From: Methylobacterium sp.
GTDB taxonomy: Bacteria > Pseudomonadota > Alphaproteobacteria > Rhizobiales > Beijerinckiaceae
Assembly (NCBI GenBank): GCA_013823325.1
Contig: PNLY01000003.1
Location: 59,542-123,541, forward strand
DNA length: 64,000 bases
Direction: 5' to 3'
The notes below the pieces were generated by a model. The model saw only the letters and a program-made list of their open reading frames with translations. It ran no database searches and was not told the DNA's origin. The stretch's first letter is position 1. The number at the start of each line of letters is the position of its first letter. The position numbers and the translations under genes are program-made. Positions 54,060 to 63,200 of the stretch are shown in pieces.

Positions 54060-55190
54060 TCAACCCGTCTCGGCGAAGGCCGTCGCCAGCGCCGCGGCGG
54101 CTTCGTCGAGCTCGGCCGTCTCATGCGCGGCGCTGACCTGCAATCGCAGCCGCGCCTCGCCCTGCGCCACGATCGGGAAGGACACCGCCGGGGCGAAGAC
54201 GCCGACCCGGGTCAGGCGCGTGGTCATCGCCCGCGCCCGCTCCTCGCCGCCGACCTTCACCGCAGTGATCGCGCTGTCGCTGTCATGGCAGGCGAGCGCA
54301 TAGAAGCGCAAAGCGTCGCGCAGATGCGCGACATTGCGCCAGAGCCGCTCGCGCGGGCCGGGATCGTCGCGGCAGATCTTCAGCGCCGTCAGCGCCGTCG
54401 CGGCATTCGCCGTCGTCATCCCCATGGTGAAGATCCAGCTACGCGACTTGCCCTTCAGCGTCTCGATCAGCGCGCGCGGCCCGGCGACGAAGCCGCCGCT
54501 GGCGCCGCCCAGCGCCTTCGACAGCGAGCCGGTCAGCAGCATGTCCGCCGCGCCATTGGAAAGGCCATAGAGCGGCGCGGTGCCGGTGCCGCCGGGCCCG
54601 ACCACGCCGGTTGCATGCGCTTCGTCGATCATCAGCATCGCGTCGAACTCGCGCGCCAGCGCCTGGATCTCGGGCAGCGGCACCGCGCCACCCTCCATGC
54701 TGAAGATGCCGTCAGTGACGATCAGGCGTCGTTTCGCCCGCCTTGTCCCCTCCAGAGCCCGGCGCAGGCCGGCGAGGTTGCGGTTCTCATAGGTCTCGAC
54801 CTCGGCCCGGCTCAGCCGGCAGCCATCGATGATGCTGGCATGGTTCAGCCGGTCGGAGATGATGACGTCGCCGGCGCCGACCAAGGTCGTCAGCACCCCG
54901 CCATTGGCGCTGCCGCCGGAGGAGAACAGCGCCACCGCCTCGACGCCGAGGAAGGAGGCGAGGTTCTCAGCCAGCGCCTCGTGCAGCGGCGTGGTCGCGA
55001 AGACCGGGTAGATCCCGGTCCCGCTGCCATAGAGCCGTAGCGCCTCGTTGGTCGCGGCCAGAACGCGCTCATCGGTCGAGAGGCCGAGATAGTCGTTGGC
55101 CCCCAGCATGATCGTGTCGATGCCGTCGAGCAGGATGCGCCCGCCGCGGCGGCGCTCGATCATCCGGCGAGCGGGAACATGCGCATTCAT
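54060..55190 (-). CDS. Alpha-oxoamine synthase family PLP enzyme (AONS/KBL-like)
   Basis: The 376-residue protein has LGANDYLGLSTDERVLAATN at the start, then GSGTGIYPVFATTPLHEALA and the PLP aspartate in MLMIDEAHATGVVGPGGTG. The Schiff-base lysine is in LLTGSLSKALGGASGGFVAG. Such enzymes join an amino acid to an acyl-CoA with loss of CO2 (8-amino-7-oxononanoate synthase, 2-amino-3-ketobutyrate ligase and others). No biotin or threonine genes are near. The start overlaps the M20 gene by four bases, so the two are one operon. Substrates unknown. Confidence 0.87.
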   Translation of the reverse strand: MNAHVPARRMIERRRGGRILLDGIDTIMLGANDYLGLSTDERVLAATNEALRLYGSGTGIYPVFATTPLHEALAENLASFLGVEAVALFSSGGSANGGVLTTLVGAGDVIISDRLNHASIIDGCRLSRAEVETYENRNLAGLRRALEGTRRAKRRLIVTDGIFSMEGGAVPLPEIQALAREFDAMLMIDEAHATGVVGPGGTGTAPLYGLSNGAADMLLTGSLSKALGGASGGFVAGPRALIETLKGKSRSWIFTMGMTTANAATALTALKICRDDPGPRERLWRNVAHLRDALRFYALACHDSDSAITAVKVGGEERARAMTTRLTRVGVFAPAVSFPIVAQGEARLRLQVSAAHETAELDEAAAALATAFAETG

Positions 55191-56362
55191 GGCGCGGCCT
55201 TCGGCAGCGCGCCGGCGACGAGGTTCTGCCAGTAGCGCAGCACATGCGGAACGATCGCATCGTTGAACACGTAACGGTCGCCGTGCAGTCCCTCACCGGG
55301 GCCGACCTCGCCGGCGCCGATCCAGGCATAGCAACCGCCTGCGGCGCGGATCATGAAGGCGAAATCCTCGCAGCCCAGGCTCGGCTTGAATTCGGTCGAC
55401 ACGTTCTCCGGCCCGACCGCCGCAGAAGCTGCCCGCGCCGCCAGCGCCGCCGCCTCGGCGGTGTTGATCACCGGCGGATAGCCGCGCTTGTAGTCGAGTT
55501 TCGCAGCGAGGCCATGCGAGGCGGCGACGCCCTGCGCGATCTCGCCGATGAGCCGCTCGCACAGATCCGACAGCGCCGGATCGAAGAAGCGGCAGGTGCC
55601 CTGCAGCCAGACTTCCTTCGGCACGATGTTGCCGACATTGCCGCCATGGACCTGCGTCAGGCTGACCACGATCGGCGTCTGTGGGTCGACGGCGCGCGAG
55701 ACGATGCGCTGCACGCTCTGGATGAAGGCGCCGGCGGCGAGGATCGGGTCGTCGCCGAGATGCGGCATGGCGACATGGGCGCCGAGCCCGGAGAAGCGCA
55801 GTTCGAAATTGTCGATCGCCGCCATCTGCGCCCCGGCGCGGGCCGCGATCGTGCCGAAGGGCACGCCCGGCCAGTTGTGCACGGCATAGACGGCCTCGAC
55901 CGGGAAGCGCTCGAACAGCCCGGCCTCGATCATCTTCATGCTGCCGCCTTCGTTCTCCTCGGCCGGCTGGAAGATGAAGTGGACGGTGCCGTCGAAATCC
56001 GGGGCCTCGCTGAGCAGCTTGGCCGCCCCGAGCAGCATGGCGCTGTGGCCGTCATGGCCGCAGGCATGCATCACGCCCTCCGTCTTCGAGGCGTAGGGCA
56101 GGCCGGTGCGCTCGATCACCGGCAGAGCGTCGAGCTCGGCGCGCAGGCCGATGGCGCGCTTGCCCGAGCCGGCGCGCAGTGTTCCGACGACGCCAGTACC
56201 GCCGATGCCTTCCTGTACCTCCAAGCCGAAAGAGCGCAGCTTCTCGGCGACGAAGCGGGCGGTCTCGACTTCCCTGAAGCCTAGCTCGGGATTGGCGTGG
56301 ATGTGATGGCGCCAGGCGACGACCTCTGGCGTCAGCGCGGCGATCGGGTCATTGTGCAGCAT
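55187..56362 (-). CDS. M20-family amidohydrolase (hippurate hydrolase-like)
   Basis: The 391-residue protein has the metal motif HACGHDGHSAMLLGAAKLLS, FIFQPAEENEGGSMKMIEAG with the catalytic glutamates and HNWPGVPFGTIAARAG. The late metal ligand is in LGCEDFAFMI. Members remove an acyl group from amino acids or open N-acyl derivatives. The ATG at 56362 has GGAGAG four bases before it. Paired with the oxoamine synthase, it might free or recycle an N-acyl product; no direct link is proven. Confidence 0.92.
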   Translation of the reverse strand: MLHNDPIAALTPEVVAWRHHIHANPELGFREVETARFVAEKLRSFGLEVQEGIGGTGVVGTLRAGSGKRAIGLRAELDALPVIERTGLPYASKTEGVMHACGHDGHSAMLLGAAKLLSEAPDFDGTVHFIFQPAEENEGGSMKMIEAGLFERFPVEAVYAVHNWPGVPFGTIAARAGAQMAAIDNFELRFSGLGAHVAMPHLGDDPILAAGAFIQSVQRIVSRAVDPQTPIVVSLTQVHGGNVGNIVPKEVWLQGTCRFFDPALSDLCERLIGEIAQGVAASHGLAAKLDYKRGYPPVINTAEAAALAARAASAAVGPENVSTEFKPSLGCEDFAFMIRAAGGCYAWIGAGEVGPGEGLHGDRYVFNDAIVPHVLRYWQNLVAGALPKAAP

Positions 56363-56366
56363 GGTT

Positions 56367-56396
56367 CTCTCCTATCCGTACCCAGGAATAGGAGAG
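56367..56396. promoter_or_regulatory. Inverted repeat CTCTCCTAT/ATAGGAGAG, candidate AraC site
   Basis: The arms are at 56367-56375 and 56388-56396, spaced by 12 bases, in the 76-base spacer between the M20 gene and the divergent AraC gene. The left arm also contains the M20 ribosome-binding site, so a bound regulator or hairpin could affect translation start. Candidate only. Confidence 0.4.
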
Positions 56397-56438
56397 CGGG
56401 CCGGGCAGCGTCTTGAACCAGATTGACCCATTGGACCG

Positions 56439-57263
56439 ATGAGCGAGCCACGACAGGAGAGTCAGGCGTTCTGGCGCCACGCCGCCTTCCGCGAGCTCGG
56501 CCTGCTTTCGGCGCGCTTCCGCGAGCACCGCTATGACCGCCACACCCATGAAAGCTATGTCATCGCGCTGATCACCGAGGGCTGCGAGCGCGTCCGCGTC
56601 GGCAGGCAGGAGGTGCTGGCGCCCGCCGGCTCGGTGCTCGTCGTCAATCCCGAGGAATGGCATGATGGCGAGGCCGGGGCCGAGCAGGGCTGGGCCTACC
56701 GCACCTTCTATCCGTCCGTGGCCCTGCTCTCGGAAGTCGCTGCCGAGCTCGGACAGAGACAACCGCCGCTGTTCCCGCAGACGCTGCTCGACGACCCCGA
56801 ACTCTCTCGCCTGCTCGCCGACGCCCACATGGAATCGACCTCGGCGGATGCGACGCGCGCCGAAGCTTCGCTGCTGAGCGCGCTGCGCCACCTGATCCTC
56901 CGGCATGGCGACACCGACCGCCCGGCCGAACCGCTCGATCGCTCAGGCGCGCAACGTCGCTTCGCGCGCTACGAGCAGCTGATCGAGGACAATCTCACCG
57001 AGGAACTCGACCTGCAGGCGCTCGCTGCGGCTGCCGGCGTCACCCGCTTCCAGGTCATCCGCGACTTCAAGAAGCTCACCGGCTCGACGCCGGCCATCTT
57101 CATCCGCGACCGGCGCCTGCGCCGCGCCAACCGTCTGATCCAGGACGGCGCCAGCCTGGCGGATGCCGCCTTCGCCGCCGGTTTTTCCGACCAGAGCCAT
57201 CTCTCACGCAGCTTCCGCGCCGTGCACGGCATCACGCCCGGCATGTTCCGCCGGGCGGGCTGA
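56439..57263 (+). CDS. AraC-family transcriptional regulator
   Basis: The 274-residue protein has an N-terminal cupin-like sensor domain with RYDRHTHESYVIALITEGCE. The C-terminal pair of helix-turn-helix motifs (about 175-270) includes LDLQALAAAAGVTRFQVIRD and LADAAFAAGFSDQSHLSRSF, then HGITPGMFRR. It is divergent from the M20/AONS operon, which is the likely target. The inducer is unknown. Confidence 0.92.
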   Translation: MSEPRQESQAFWRHAAFRELGLLSARFREHRYDRHTHESYVIALITEGCERVRVGRQEVLAPAGSVLVVNPEEWHDGEAGAEQGWAYRTFYPSVALLSEVAAELGQRQPPLFPQTLLDDPELSRLLADAHMESTSADATRAEASLLSALRHLILRHGDTDRPAEPLDRSGAQRRFARYEQLIEDNLTEELDLQALAAAAGVTRFQVIRDFKKLTGSTPAIFIRDRRLRRANRLIQDGASLADAAFAAGFSDQSHLSRSFRAVHGITPGMFRRAG

Positions 57264-57276
57264 GGCGTCTGATCTC

Positions 57277-57987
57277 TCAGAACTTGTAGGCGAGGCTGGC
57301 GCGGACTGCATGCGCCGAGGGCTCGTGCTCGACCGTGCGACCGAGATAGGCGCCTGCGCCGAGATGGTCGAAGCGGCCATAATCGGTATAGCGATAGTCG
57401 AGGCCGAGGATCACATTGTCGGTCAGGGCGTAGTCGACGCCGCCGCCGACTGTCCAGCCGGTCCTCGAGGTATTGCTCAGCTCGGTCAAGCCGGCGAGCG
57501 GGCTGACATAGGCGTATTCGCGCTTGGTGAAGGCGACGCCGCCGGTGGCGTAGATCATGATCCGGTCGAGGCTGTAGCCGAGGCGGGCGCGCACCGAGCC
57601 CTGCCAGTCCTGCCGGACGCGGACCGTGCCGCCGAGATCGCCCTTCCCTTCAGCGGCATTCATGCCCTCGATGTCGCCCTCGACGCCGACGACGATCGCG
57701 CCGAACTGGTAGTTGAAGCCGAGGCGGGCGCCGCCGACGAAGGAGGACGGGCTGTAGTCGAAGGAGCGGGCGAGCGGCACGCGGCCGGCAGTCGCGAATT
57801 CGCTGGCCCGGTCGGAGCCCCAGGAATAGCCGACCTGGCCACCGAGATAGACGCCGCTCCAGTTGTAGAAGCTCGGCAGTTCCGGCGCCGGCGGCAGGAC
57901 GCCCCTGCCGCGCAGATCGGCTGCCAGCGAGGCTCCGGCACTCAGCAGGGCGATGGCGGCGACTGCGGCTTTCAGAAGGGTCTTCAT
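57277..57987 (-). CDS. Outer-membrane beta-barrel protein, Omp25/31-like porin family
   Basis: The 236-residue protein has a signal peptide (KTLLKAAVAAIALLSAGASL, cut after AA). The mature part has NWSGVYLGGQVGYSWGSD, alternating strand patterns, GGVAFTKREYAYVSP and TDNVILGLDYRYTDYGRF. It ends in phenylalanine (RASLAYKF), the insertion signal of outer-membrane barrels. This is the eight-stranded Omp25/31 family of Hyphomicrobiales. An upstream TTAAGGTTAA (58075-58084) recalls a CtrA-type site but the spacing is wrong. Confidence 0.9.
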   Translation of the reverse strand: MKTLLKAAVAAIALLSAGASLAADLRGRGVLPPAPELPSFYNWSGVYLGGQVGYSWGSDRASEFATAGRVPLARSFDYSPSSFVGGARLGFNYQFGAIVVGVEGDIEGMNAAEGKGDLGGTVRVRQDWQGSVRARLGYSLDRIMIYATGGVAFTKREYAYVSPLAGLTELSNTSRTGWTVGGGVDYALTDNVILGLDYRYTDYGRFDHLGAGAYLGRTVEHEPSAHAVRASLAYKF

Positions 57988-58198
57988 CGAAATCTCGGGC
58001 TCGTACGACAGCTGTATCCGGCCGGGCGATCCGGCAGGCGCCGCGATGGCGTCAGGAGTGCGATTATGAAAATGTTAAGGTTAATGAACCGCTAAGCGAG
58101 CCCGCCGACTCTCCGTCCGCCGGAACGAAAACGCCTGCCGCAACGTTGCCAGCGCGATGGAGCTGTCTAGGATCGGCAGCCCTTGGACCGGAGCACGC

Positions 58199-59224
58199 AT
58201 GGCCTATTTCAAGCGATTGACGGGCGCTGCCGGTCTAGCGGCTGTGGTCGCAGGCTATGTGCATGGCCTGGTTTCGCGCCGGATCGGCGAGCCAATCCGG
58301 CAGGCAAGGCGCGGTCGCGGTGCCAGGAGCCCGATCGCCCTGCCCTGGCGCGGCTGGAAGGACGTGCTGCTCCGCTTCAGCGCCCGCATCCAGGAAGCAC
58401 GGGTGCTCTCGCTCGCCGGCGCCGTCGCCTTCTTCACCCTGCTCTCGCTGGTGCCGGCCCTGTCGCTGCTGGTGACACTCTACGGCATGCTGACCGACCC
58501 CGCGACGATCGTTGGACAGCTCGACGACGTCACTACCGTCTTTCCGCTGGCGGCGCGCGAACTGATCCGCGAGCAGGCGGTCAGGTTGTCGAGCCAGGGC
58601 ACCACCAGTCTCTCCCTGACCTTCCTGGTCAGCGTCCTCGTCGCGGTCTGGAGCGCCAATGCCGCGATGAAGGCCATCTTCGACGCCCTCAACATCATCT
58701 ACGGCGTGCGCGAGCGCCGCGGCTTCATCCGCCTGAATCTTGTCTCGCTCGGCACGACGCTGAGCGCCCTCATCGTGCTCATCCTGGCGCTCGTCTTGAT
58801 CGCGAGCCTGCCCGTGGTCACCGCGCTCTTCCCTTTCGGCCATGAGCTGGAGGTGCTGATCCGCTGGCTGCGCTGGCCCGCCTTCTTCCTCGTCGGCATC
58901 ACCGCGATCGGCTGCCTCTACTGGATCGGCCCGAGCCGCAAGCCGCCGCGCTTCGCCTGGGTGCTGCCGGGCGCCGTCGCCGCCGCACTGCTCTGGGTCG
59001 CGACCTCCGTCGGCTTCTCCTGGTATGTCAGCACCCTCGGCCGCTACACCGCGACCTATGGCTCGCTCGCAACCATCGTCGTGTTCATGACCTGGCTCTG
59101 GCTCTCGGCGACGATCGTGCTGTCCGGGGCCGAGCTCAATGCCGAGCTCGAGCATCAGAGCCGCCATGGCTCGGCGCCCGCGCCGGTGACGCAACTCAGC
59201 CGCAATGCGCCGGGCCGAAGCTGA
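58199..59224 (+). CDS. YihY/BrkB-family inner-membrane protein
   Basis: The protein has about 341 residues and six hydrophobic spans. EARVLSLAGAVAFFTLLSLV and WSANAAMKAIFDALNIIYGV are family marks. LGRYTATYGSLATIVVFMTW and SATIVLSGAELNAELEHQSR end the conserved part. The ATG at 58199 has GGAG at a good distance and is preferred to that at 58157. Once called RNase BN, the family is now regarded as a membrane protein of unclear function. Confidence 0.9.
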   Translation: MAYFKRLTGAAGLAAVVAGYVHGLVSRRIGEPIRQARRGRGARSPIALPWRGWKDVLLRFSARIQEARVLSLAGAVAFFTLLSLVPALSLLVTLYGMLTDPATIVGQLDDVTTVFPLAARELIREQAVRLSSQGTTSLSLTFLVSVLVAVWSANAAMKAIFDALNIIYGVRERRGFIRLNLVSLGTTLSALIVLILALVLIASLPVVTALFPFGHELEVLIRWLRWPAFFLVGITAIGCLYWIGPSRKPPRFAWVLPGAVAAALLWVATSVGFSWYVSTLGRYTATYGSLATIVVFMTWLWLSATIVLSGAELNAELEHQSRHGSAPAPVTQLSRNAPGRS

Positions 59225-59330
59225 GAGGCAGCTGGAGCGTATTGCCACAGCCGCGAGCGCTTGACCTTGCCCGCGGCTGCAGCATCTGCTCACCAGCACT
59301 CATGGCCCTGGCCTACGACACGGACCCATC

Positions 59331-59702
59331 ATGATCACCGCGACCCGGATCCATCTCACCATCGCCATGCTGATGGGGCTTTCCGGCGTGACGCTGCTGG
59401 CGGCAGGCACGCATTCCGGTGCCTCCGACAATGTCCAGATCGCCGGGCAGATGCTGCTCTTCCACGCCCCCGCGGTGATCGCCGCCTGCGCCGCGCGCCG
59501 CGCCGAACTGCTGGCAGACTGGCCGGCGCGGCTCGCGATCTCGCTGCTGATCCTCGGCGTTGCGCTCTTTTCGACCGATCTCGCAGTACGCGGCTTTCAT
59601 GGCGAGCGGCTCTTCCTCGGCGCAGCGCCCGCCGGCGGCTTCATGATGCTCGGCGGCTGGCTCGGCCTCGTCATCGCCGCCCTGTTCGCCAAGCGCGCCT
59701 GA
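59331..59702 (+). CDS. DUF423-like small membrane protein
   Basis: The 123-residue protein has four hydrophobic helices. Marks are IHLTIAMLMGLSGVTLLAAG with the small-residue pattern, QMLLFHAPAVIAACAA, LGVALFSTDLAVRGFHGERL and AAPAGGFMMLGGWLGLVIAA. This agrees with DUF423 (YgdD-like) proteins of 120 to 130 residues. Function unknown. It stands alone, 106 bases after the YihY gene and 89 bases before argB. Confidence 0.82.
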   Translation: MITATRIHLTIAMLMGLSGVTLLAAGTHSGASDNVQIAGQMLLFHAPAVIAACAARRAELLADWPARLAISLLILGVALFSTDLAVRGFHGERLFLGAAPAGGFMMLGGWLGLVIAALFAKRA

Positions 59703-59791
59703 CCGGCATCGCCGCGCTTTCGCAGCCTCATATCTTCCGCTAGAACGCGGCGCGGCGCGGCTGCCTCCCTGCGCCTTCGCGGAGCCTGCCG

Positions 59792-60688
59792 ATGAACGCC
59801 CCCCACAACCTCACGCCCTCGCAAGCCGCCGAACTGCTCGTCCAGGCGCTGCCGCACATGCAGCGCTACGACCAGGAAGTGATCGTCATCAAGTATGGCG
59901 GCAACGCCATGGGCGACGCCGCCACCGCCGAGGATTTCGCTGAGGACGTGGTGCTGCTCGAGCAATCCGGGCTGAAACCGGTGGTCTGCCATGGCGGCGG
60001 CCCGCAGATCGCTCGCATGCTCGACAAGCTCGGCATCAAGTCCGAGTTCAAGCAGGGCTTGCGCGTCACCGACGCCGCGACCGTGGACGTGGTCGAGATG
60101 GTCCTGGCCGGCTCGGTCAACAAGGAGATCGTCGGCTACATCTCGCGCGAGGGCGGCAAGGCGATCGGCCTGTGCGGCAAGGACGGCAACATGGTGCTCG
60201 CCAGGAAGGCGACCCGCACCATCGTCGACCCCGATTCGAAGATCGAGCAGGTGCTCGACCTCGGCTTCGTCGGCGAACCCGAGACGGTCGACACCACCGT
60301 GCTCAAGGCGATCCTCAAGGAAGAGCTGATTCCGGTGCTGGCGCCGGTCTGCGCCGCCGCCGACGGCCAGACCTACAATGTCAACGCCGACACCTTCGCC
60401 GGTGCGATCGCGGGCGCGCTGGGCGCCAAGCGCCTCCTGCTGCTCACCGACGTGCCGGGCGTGCTCGACAAGGACAAGAAGCTGATCCCCGAGCTGACCA
60501 TCGAGCAGTGCCGGCGCCTGATTGCCGACGGAACCATCTCCGGCGGCATGATCCCGAAGATCGAGACCTGCATCTACGCGCTGGAAAAGGGCGTCGAGGC
60601 CGTCGTCATCCTCGACGGCAAGGTGCCGCATGCGGCGCTGATCGAGCTCTTCACCGACACCGGCTCGGGCACGATCATCCGGAAGTGA
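59792..60688 (+). CDS. argB: Acetylglutamate kinase
   Basis: The 298-residue protein has [20 protein letters not shown], the acetylglutamate-binding [18 protein letters not shown] and [20 protein letters not shown]. Later come [20 protein letters not shown] and [13 protein letters not shown], then [18 protein letters not shown]. It phosphorylates N-acetylglutamate in arginine synthesis in the cytoplasm. Length and motifs are full. The pyrimidine 5'-nucleotidase follows, an order common in this group of bacteria. Confidence 0.97.
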   Translation: MNAPHNLTPSQAAELLVQALPHMQRYDQEVIVIKYGGNAMGDAATAEDFAEDVVLLEQSGLKPVVCHGGGPQIARMLDKLGIKSEFKQGLRVTDAATVDVVEMVLAGSVNKEIVGYISREGGKAIGLCGKDGNMVLARKATRTIVDPDSKIEQVLDLGFVGEPETVDTTVLKAILKEELIPVLAPVCAAADGQTYNVNADTFAGAIAGALGAKRLLLLTDVPGVLDKDKKLIPELTIEQCRRLIADGTISGGMIPKIETCIYALEKGVEAVVILDGKVPHAALIELFTDTGSGTIIRK

Positions 60689-60716
60689 AGGCGGCGAGTT
60701 TGAAAGTCAGGCGCGG

Positions 60717-60748
60717 GGAACCCTTCTCCCGTGTGGGAGAAGGGTTCC
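60717..60748. repeat. Perfect 14-bp stem hairpin after argB
   Basis: GGAACCCTTCTCCC (60717-60730) and its exact complement (60735-60748) flank a GTGT loop. No T-run follows, so it does not look like an intrinsic terminator. The sequence CTTCTCCCGTGTGGGAGAAG is a common intergenic palindrome in alphaproteobacteria by my recollection. Confidence 0.7.
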
Positions 60749-60842
60749 GGTCGCGGTTCCCCCGCTTGGACGACCTCATCGTCGCAACCGTTTTGCAAGC
60801 ATCTTGCATGTCATGATGGCGCGTCCCACATGACATGACCCA

Positions 60843-61604
60843 ATGAACCAGAACGCACCAATCACCGCCGCCATCCCGCTCCTGCCGGAGCAGGCGGCGT
60901 TCGGCCATGTCGACCACTGGATCTTCGATCTCGACAACACGCTCTATTCGCACGAGGCGCAGGTCTGGCCGCAGGTCAATGAGCGGATCACCCTCTTCCT
61001 GCTCGAGCTGTTCGGCCTTGACGGCCTCTCCTCGCACGAGCTGCGCCGCTATTACTACGAGCGCTACGGCACGACCCTGAACGGGCTGATGTCGGAGCAT
61101 GGCGTCGATCCCGAAGATTTCCTCGCCTTCGCCCATGACATCGACCTGTCGATGCTCGATCCCAATCCCGATCTCGGTGCGGCGATCGCGGCCCTGCCCG
61201 GCCGCAAGCTGATCCTGACCAATGGCTCGCGCGGCCATGCCGAGAACGTCGCCGGCAAGCTCGGCATCCTCCAGCATTTCGAGGACATCTTCGACATCGT
61301 CGAAGCCGGCTTCCTGCCCAAGCCCGAGCGCGCGACCTACGAGAATTTCCTTGCCAAGCACGCGGTCGATCCCGCCCGCGCCGCCATGTTCGAGGACATC
61401 GACAAGAACCTGATCGTGCCGAACGACCTCGGCATGAAGACGGTGCTGATCGTGCCACGCACGCCCGACCCCTTCCGCGACGCCTCGGAGCAGGCGGTGG
61501 TCGAAGCCGGCCATGTCCACTTCGTCACGGATGACCTCACCGGGTTCCTGAAGCCGCTGATGCGGGCGGGTGAGACGCTCCCGCTCACAGCCCCTCAGGC
61601 GTAG
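60843..61604 (+). CDS. Pyrimidine 5'-nucleotidase, HAD superfamily (SDT1-like)
   Basis: The 253-residue HAD enzyme has motif I WIFDLDNTLYSHEAQVWPQV, with the nucleophile and acid aspartates. Motif II is LILTNGSRGHAENV, motif III PKPERATYE and motif IV MFEDIDKNLIVPNDLG. The cap and the YYYERYGTTLNGLM segment match the SDT1/pyrimidine 5'-nucleotidase group. It removes phosphate from UMP or CMP. It ends overlapping the converging deaminase gene by ten bases. Confidence 0.92.
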   Translation: MNQNAPITAAIPLLPEQAAFGHVDHWIFDLDNTLYSHEAQVWPQVNERITLFLLELFGLDGLSSHELRRYYYERYGTTLNGLMSEHGVDPEDFLAFAHDIDLSMLDPNPDLGAAIAALPGRKLILTNGSRGHAENVAGKLGILQHFEDIFDIVEAGFLPKPERATYENFLAKHAVDPARAAMFEDIDKNLIVPNDLGMKTVLIVPRTPDPFRDASEQAVVEAGHVHFVTDDLTGFLKPLMRAGETLPLTAPQA

Positions 61605-62929
61605 CGCTCCGCCGCCAGCCCGTGCGCGCGGCGCAGGCTCGCAAGGTCGAGCCCCGGGATCGCGCCGTCGATCACGCGCCAGCGTCCGCCGACCATGACG
61701 CGCTCGGCCCGGTTGGCGCCGCACAGCACCAGCGCCGCGATCGGGTCATGCGCCCCGGAGAAGCGCAATTCGTCGAGCCGATAGAAGGCGAGATCAGCCT
61801 GGAGGCCGACCGCGATCCGGCCGATATCGGAACGCCCCAGGCAACGCGCCGAGCCCTCCGTTGCCCAGCGGATCGTGTCGCGCGCCGTCACCGCGCTGGC
61901 GCTCCTGTAGTGCAGCCGGTTGACCAGCAGAGCGTGGCGCAATTCCTCCATCAGGTTCGAGCCGTCATTGCTGGCCGAGCCATCGACGCCGAGGCCGACC
62001 GGCGCACCAGCCGCCTCCAGCTCCTTCGTCTTGCAGAAGCCCGAGGCGAGCACCCCGTTCGAGGTCGGGCAATGGCAGACACCGACGCCAGCCTTGCCCA
62101 GTCGCTCGCATTCCTCGCAGGAAAAGTGGATGCCGTGCGCCAGCCAGGTCTTCGGCCGCATCCAGCCTGCCTCTTCCAAGAGGTCGAGCGGGCGCTTGCC
62201 ATAAACCTCCAGGCAATAGGCGTCCTCATCCTCGGTCTCGGCGAGATGGGTGTGCAGCGGCGCATCGAAGCGTGTCGCCAGTTCCGCCGAGGCCGCCATC
62301 AGCGAGGTCGTCACCGAGAAGGGCGAGCAGGGCGCCAGCGCGATCTGCACCATGCTGCCGGGCTTGGGATCGTGAAACAGGGTAAGCACCCGCTCGCAAT
62401 CGGCGAGAATGGTGTCCTCGTCCTGCACGACCTCGTCGGGCGGCAGGCCGCCATCCTTCTGCGACAGATTCATCGAGCCGCGCGAGATGGTGACGCGGAT
62501 GCCGAGCGCCCGCGCCTCCTCGACGGCGATATCGACCGCGTTCTCCAGCCCGGCCGGATAGAGATAGTGGTGGTCGGCGGCCGTGGTGCAGCCCGACAGC
62601 ATCAGCTCGGCCAGCGCCGCGCGCACCGCCAACCGCAAATCCTCCGGCCGCAGGCGCGCCCAGAGCGGGTAGAGCGCCTTCAGCCAGGGGAAGAGCTCGC
62701 GGTCGATCGCGGCCGGATGGGCGCGCGTCAACGTCTGGTAGAAGTGGTGGTGGGTGTTGATCAGGCCGGGAAGCACGACATGGCCGGAGGCATCGAAGCT
62801 CTCGGTCACCGGCAGCGCCGGATAGGCGCCGCTCGCGACCAGCTCGACGATCACCCCGTCCTCGAGCACGATCCCGCCTCCGGCATTCTCCGCGAGGATG
62901 GCGAGCGGGTTCCTGATCCAGATGCGCAT
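61595..62929 (-). CDS. 8-oxoguanine deaminase-like amidohydrolase
   Basis: The 444-residue protein has the metal motif LPGLINTHHHFYQTLTRAHP, HTHLAETEDEDAYCLE, WLAHGIHFSCEECERLG and LGVDGSASNDGSNLMEELRH, as in ATZ/TRZ-type deaminases. FPWLKALYPLWARLRPEDLR is typical of 8-oxoguanine deaminases. The ATG at 62929 opens the fold; longer starts fall in the spacer. It converts 8-oxoguanine, or a similar purine, to a urate-type product. Guanine and hydroxyatrazine hydrolases are related alternatives. Confidence 0.88.
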   Translation of the reverse strand: MRIWIRNPLAILAENAGGGIVLEDGVIVELVASGAYPALPVTESFDASGHVVLPGLINTHHHFYQTLTRAHPAAIDRELFPWLKALYPLWARLRPEDLRLAVRAALAELMLSGCTTAADHHYLYPAGLENAVDIAVEEARALGIRVTISRGSMNLSQKDGGLPPDEVVQDEDTILADCERVLTLFHDPKPGSMVQIALAPCSPFSVTTSLMAASAELATRFDAPLHTHLAETEDEDAYCLEVYGKRPLDLLEEAGWMRPKTWLAHGIHFSCEECERLGKAGVGVCHCPTSNGVLASGFCKTKELEAAGAPVGLGVDGSASNDGSNLMEELRHALLVNRLHYRSASAVTARDTIRWATEGSARCLGRSDIGRIAVGLQADLAFYRLDELRFSGAHDPIAALVLCGANRAERVMVGGRWRVIDGAIPGLDLASLRRAHGLAAERYA

Positions 62930-63200
62930 GGCAGGTCCGGCGCTTAGTGATTCTCTTGGAATGTCATAGGCTTGCCTGGCGGCCAAGGCCAGTCCGGCAG
63001 GCTGGGTCTTCCGGATGAGGCTTTTGCGTGCTCCGGCGCAAAAACACACGCCCAGGATGAGCCCCGGACGGCTGTTCGCGCCCACGAGTTTTCAATAAGC
63101 TGTTGGCAAGGCGGCCGGCGGGATTTCCTCCGCGAGGCTTCCGGTCCAACGGGGAAAACGTTCGCCCAGCGTGGCGAAGCGTGGCTCAAGGAGAAATCCC

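Noticed and set aside
58075-58084. CtrA site upstream of the porin gene
   Set aside because: TTAA half-sites are separated by two bases and not the seven expected, so it is not called as a feature.
60717-60748. Rho-independent terminator after argB
   Set aside because: The stem is perfect but no T-run follows; it looks like a dispersed intergenic palindrome.
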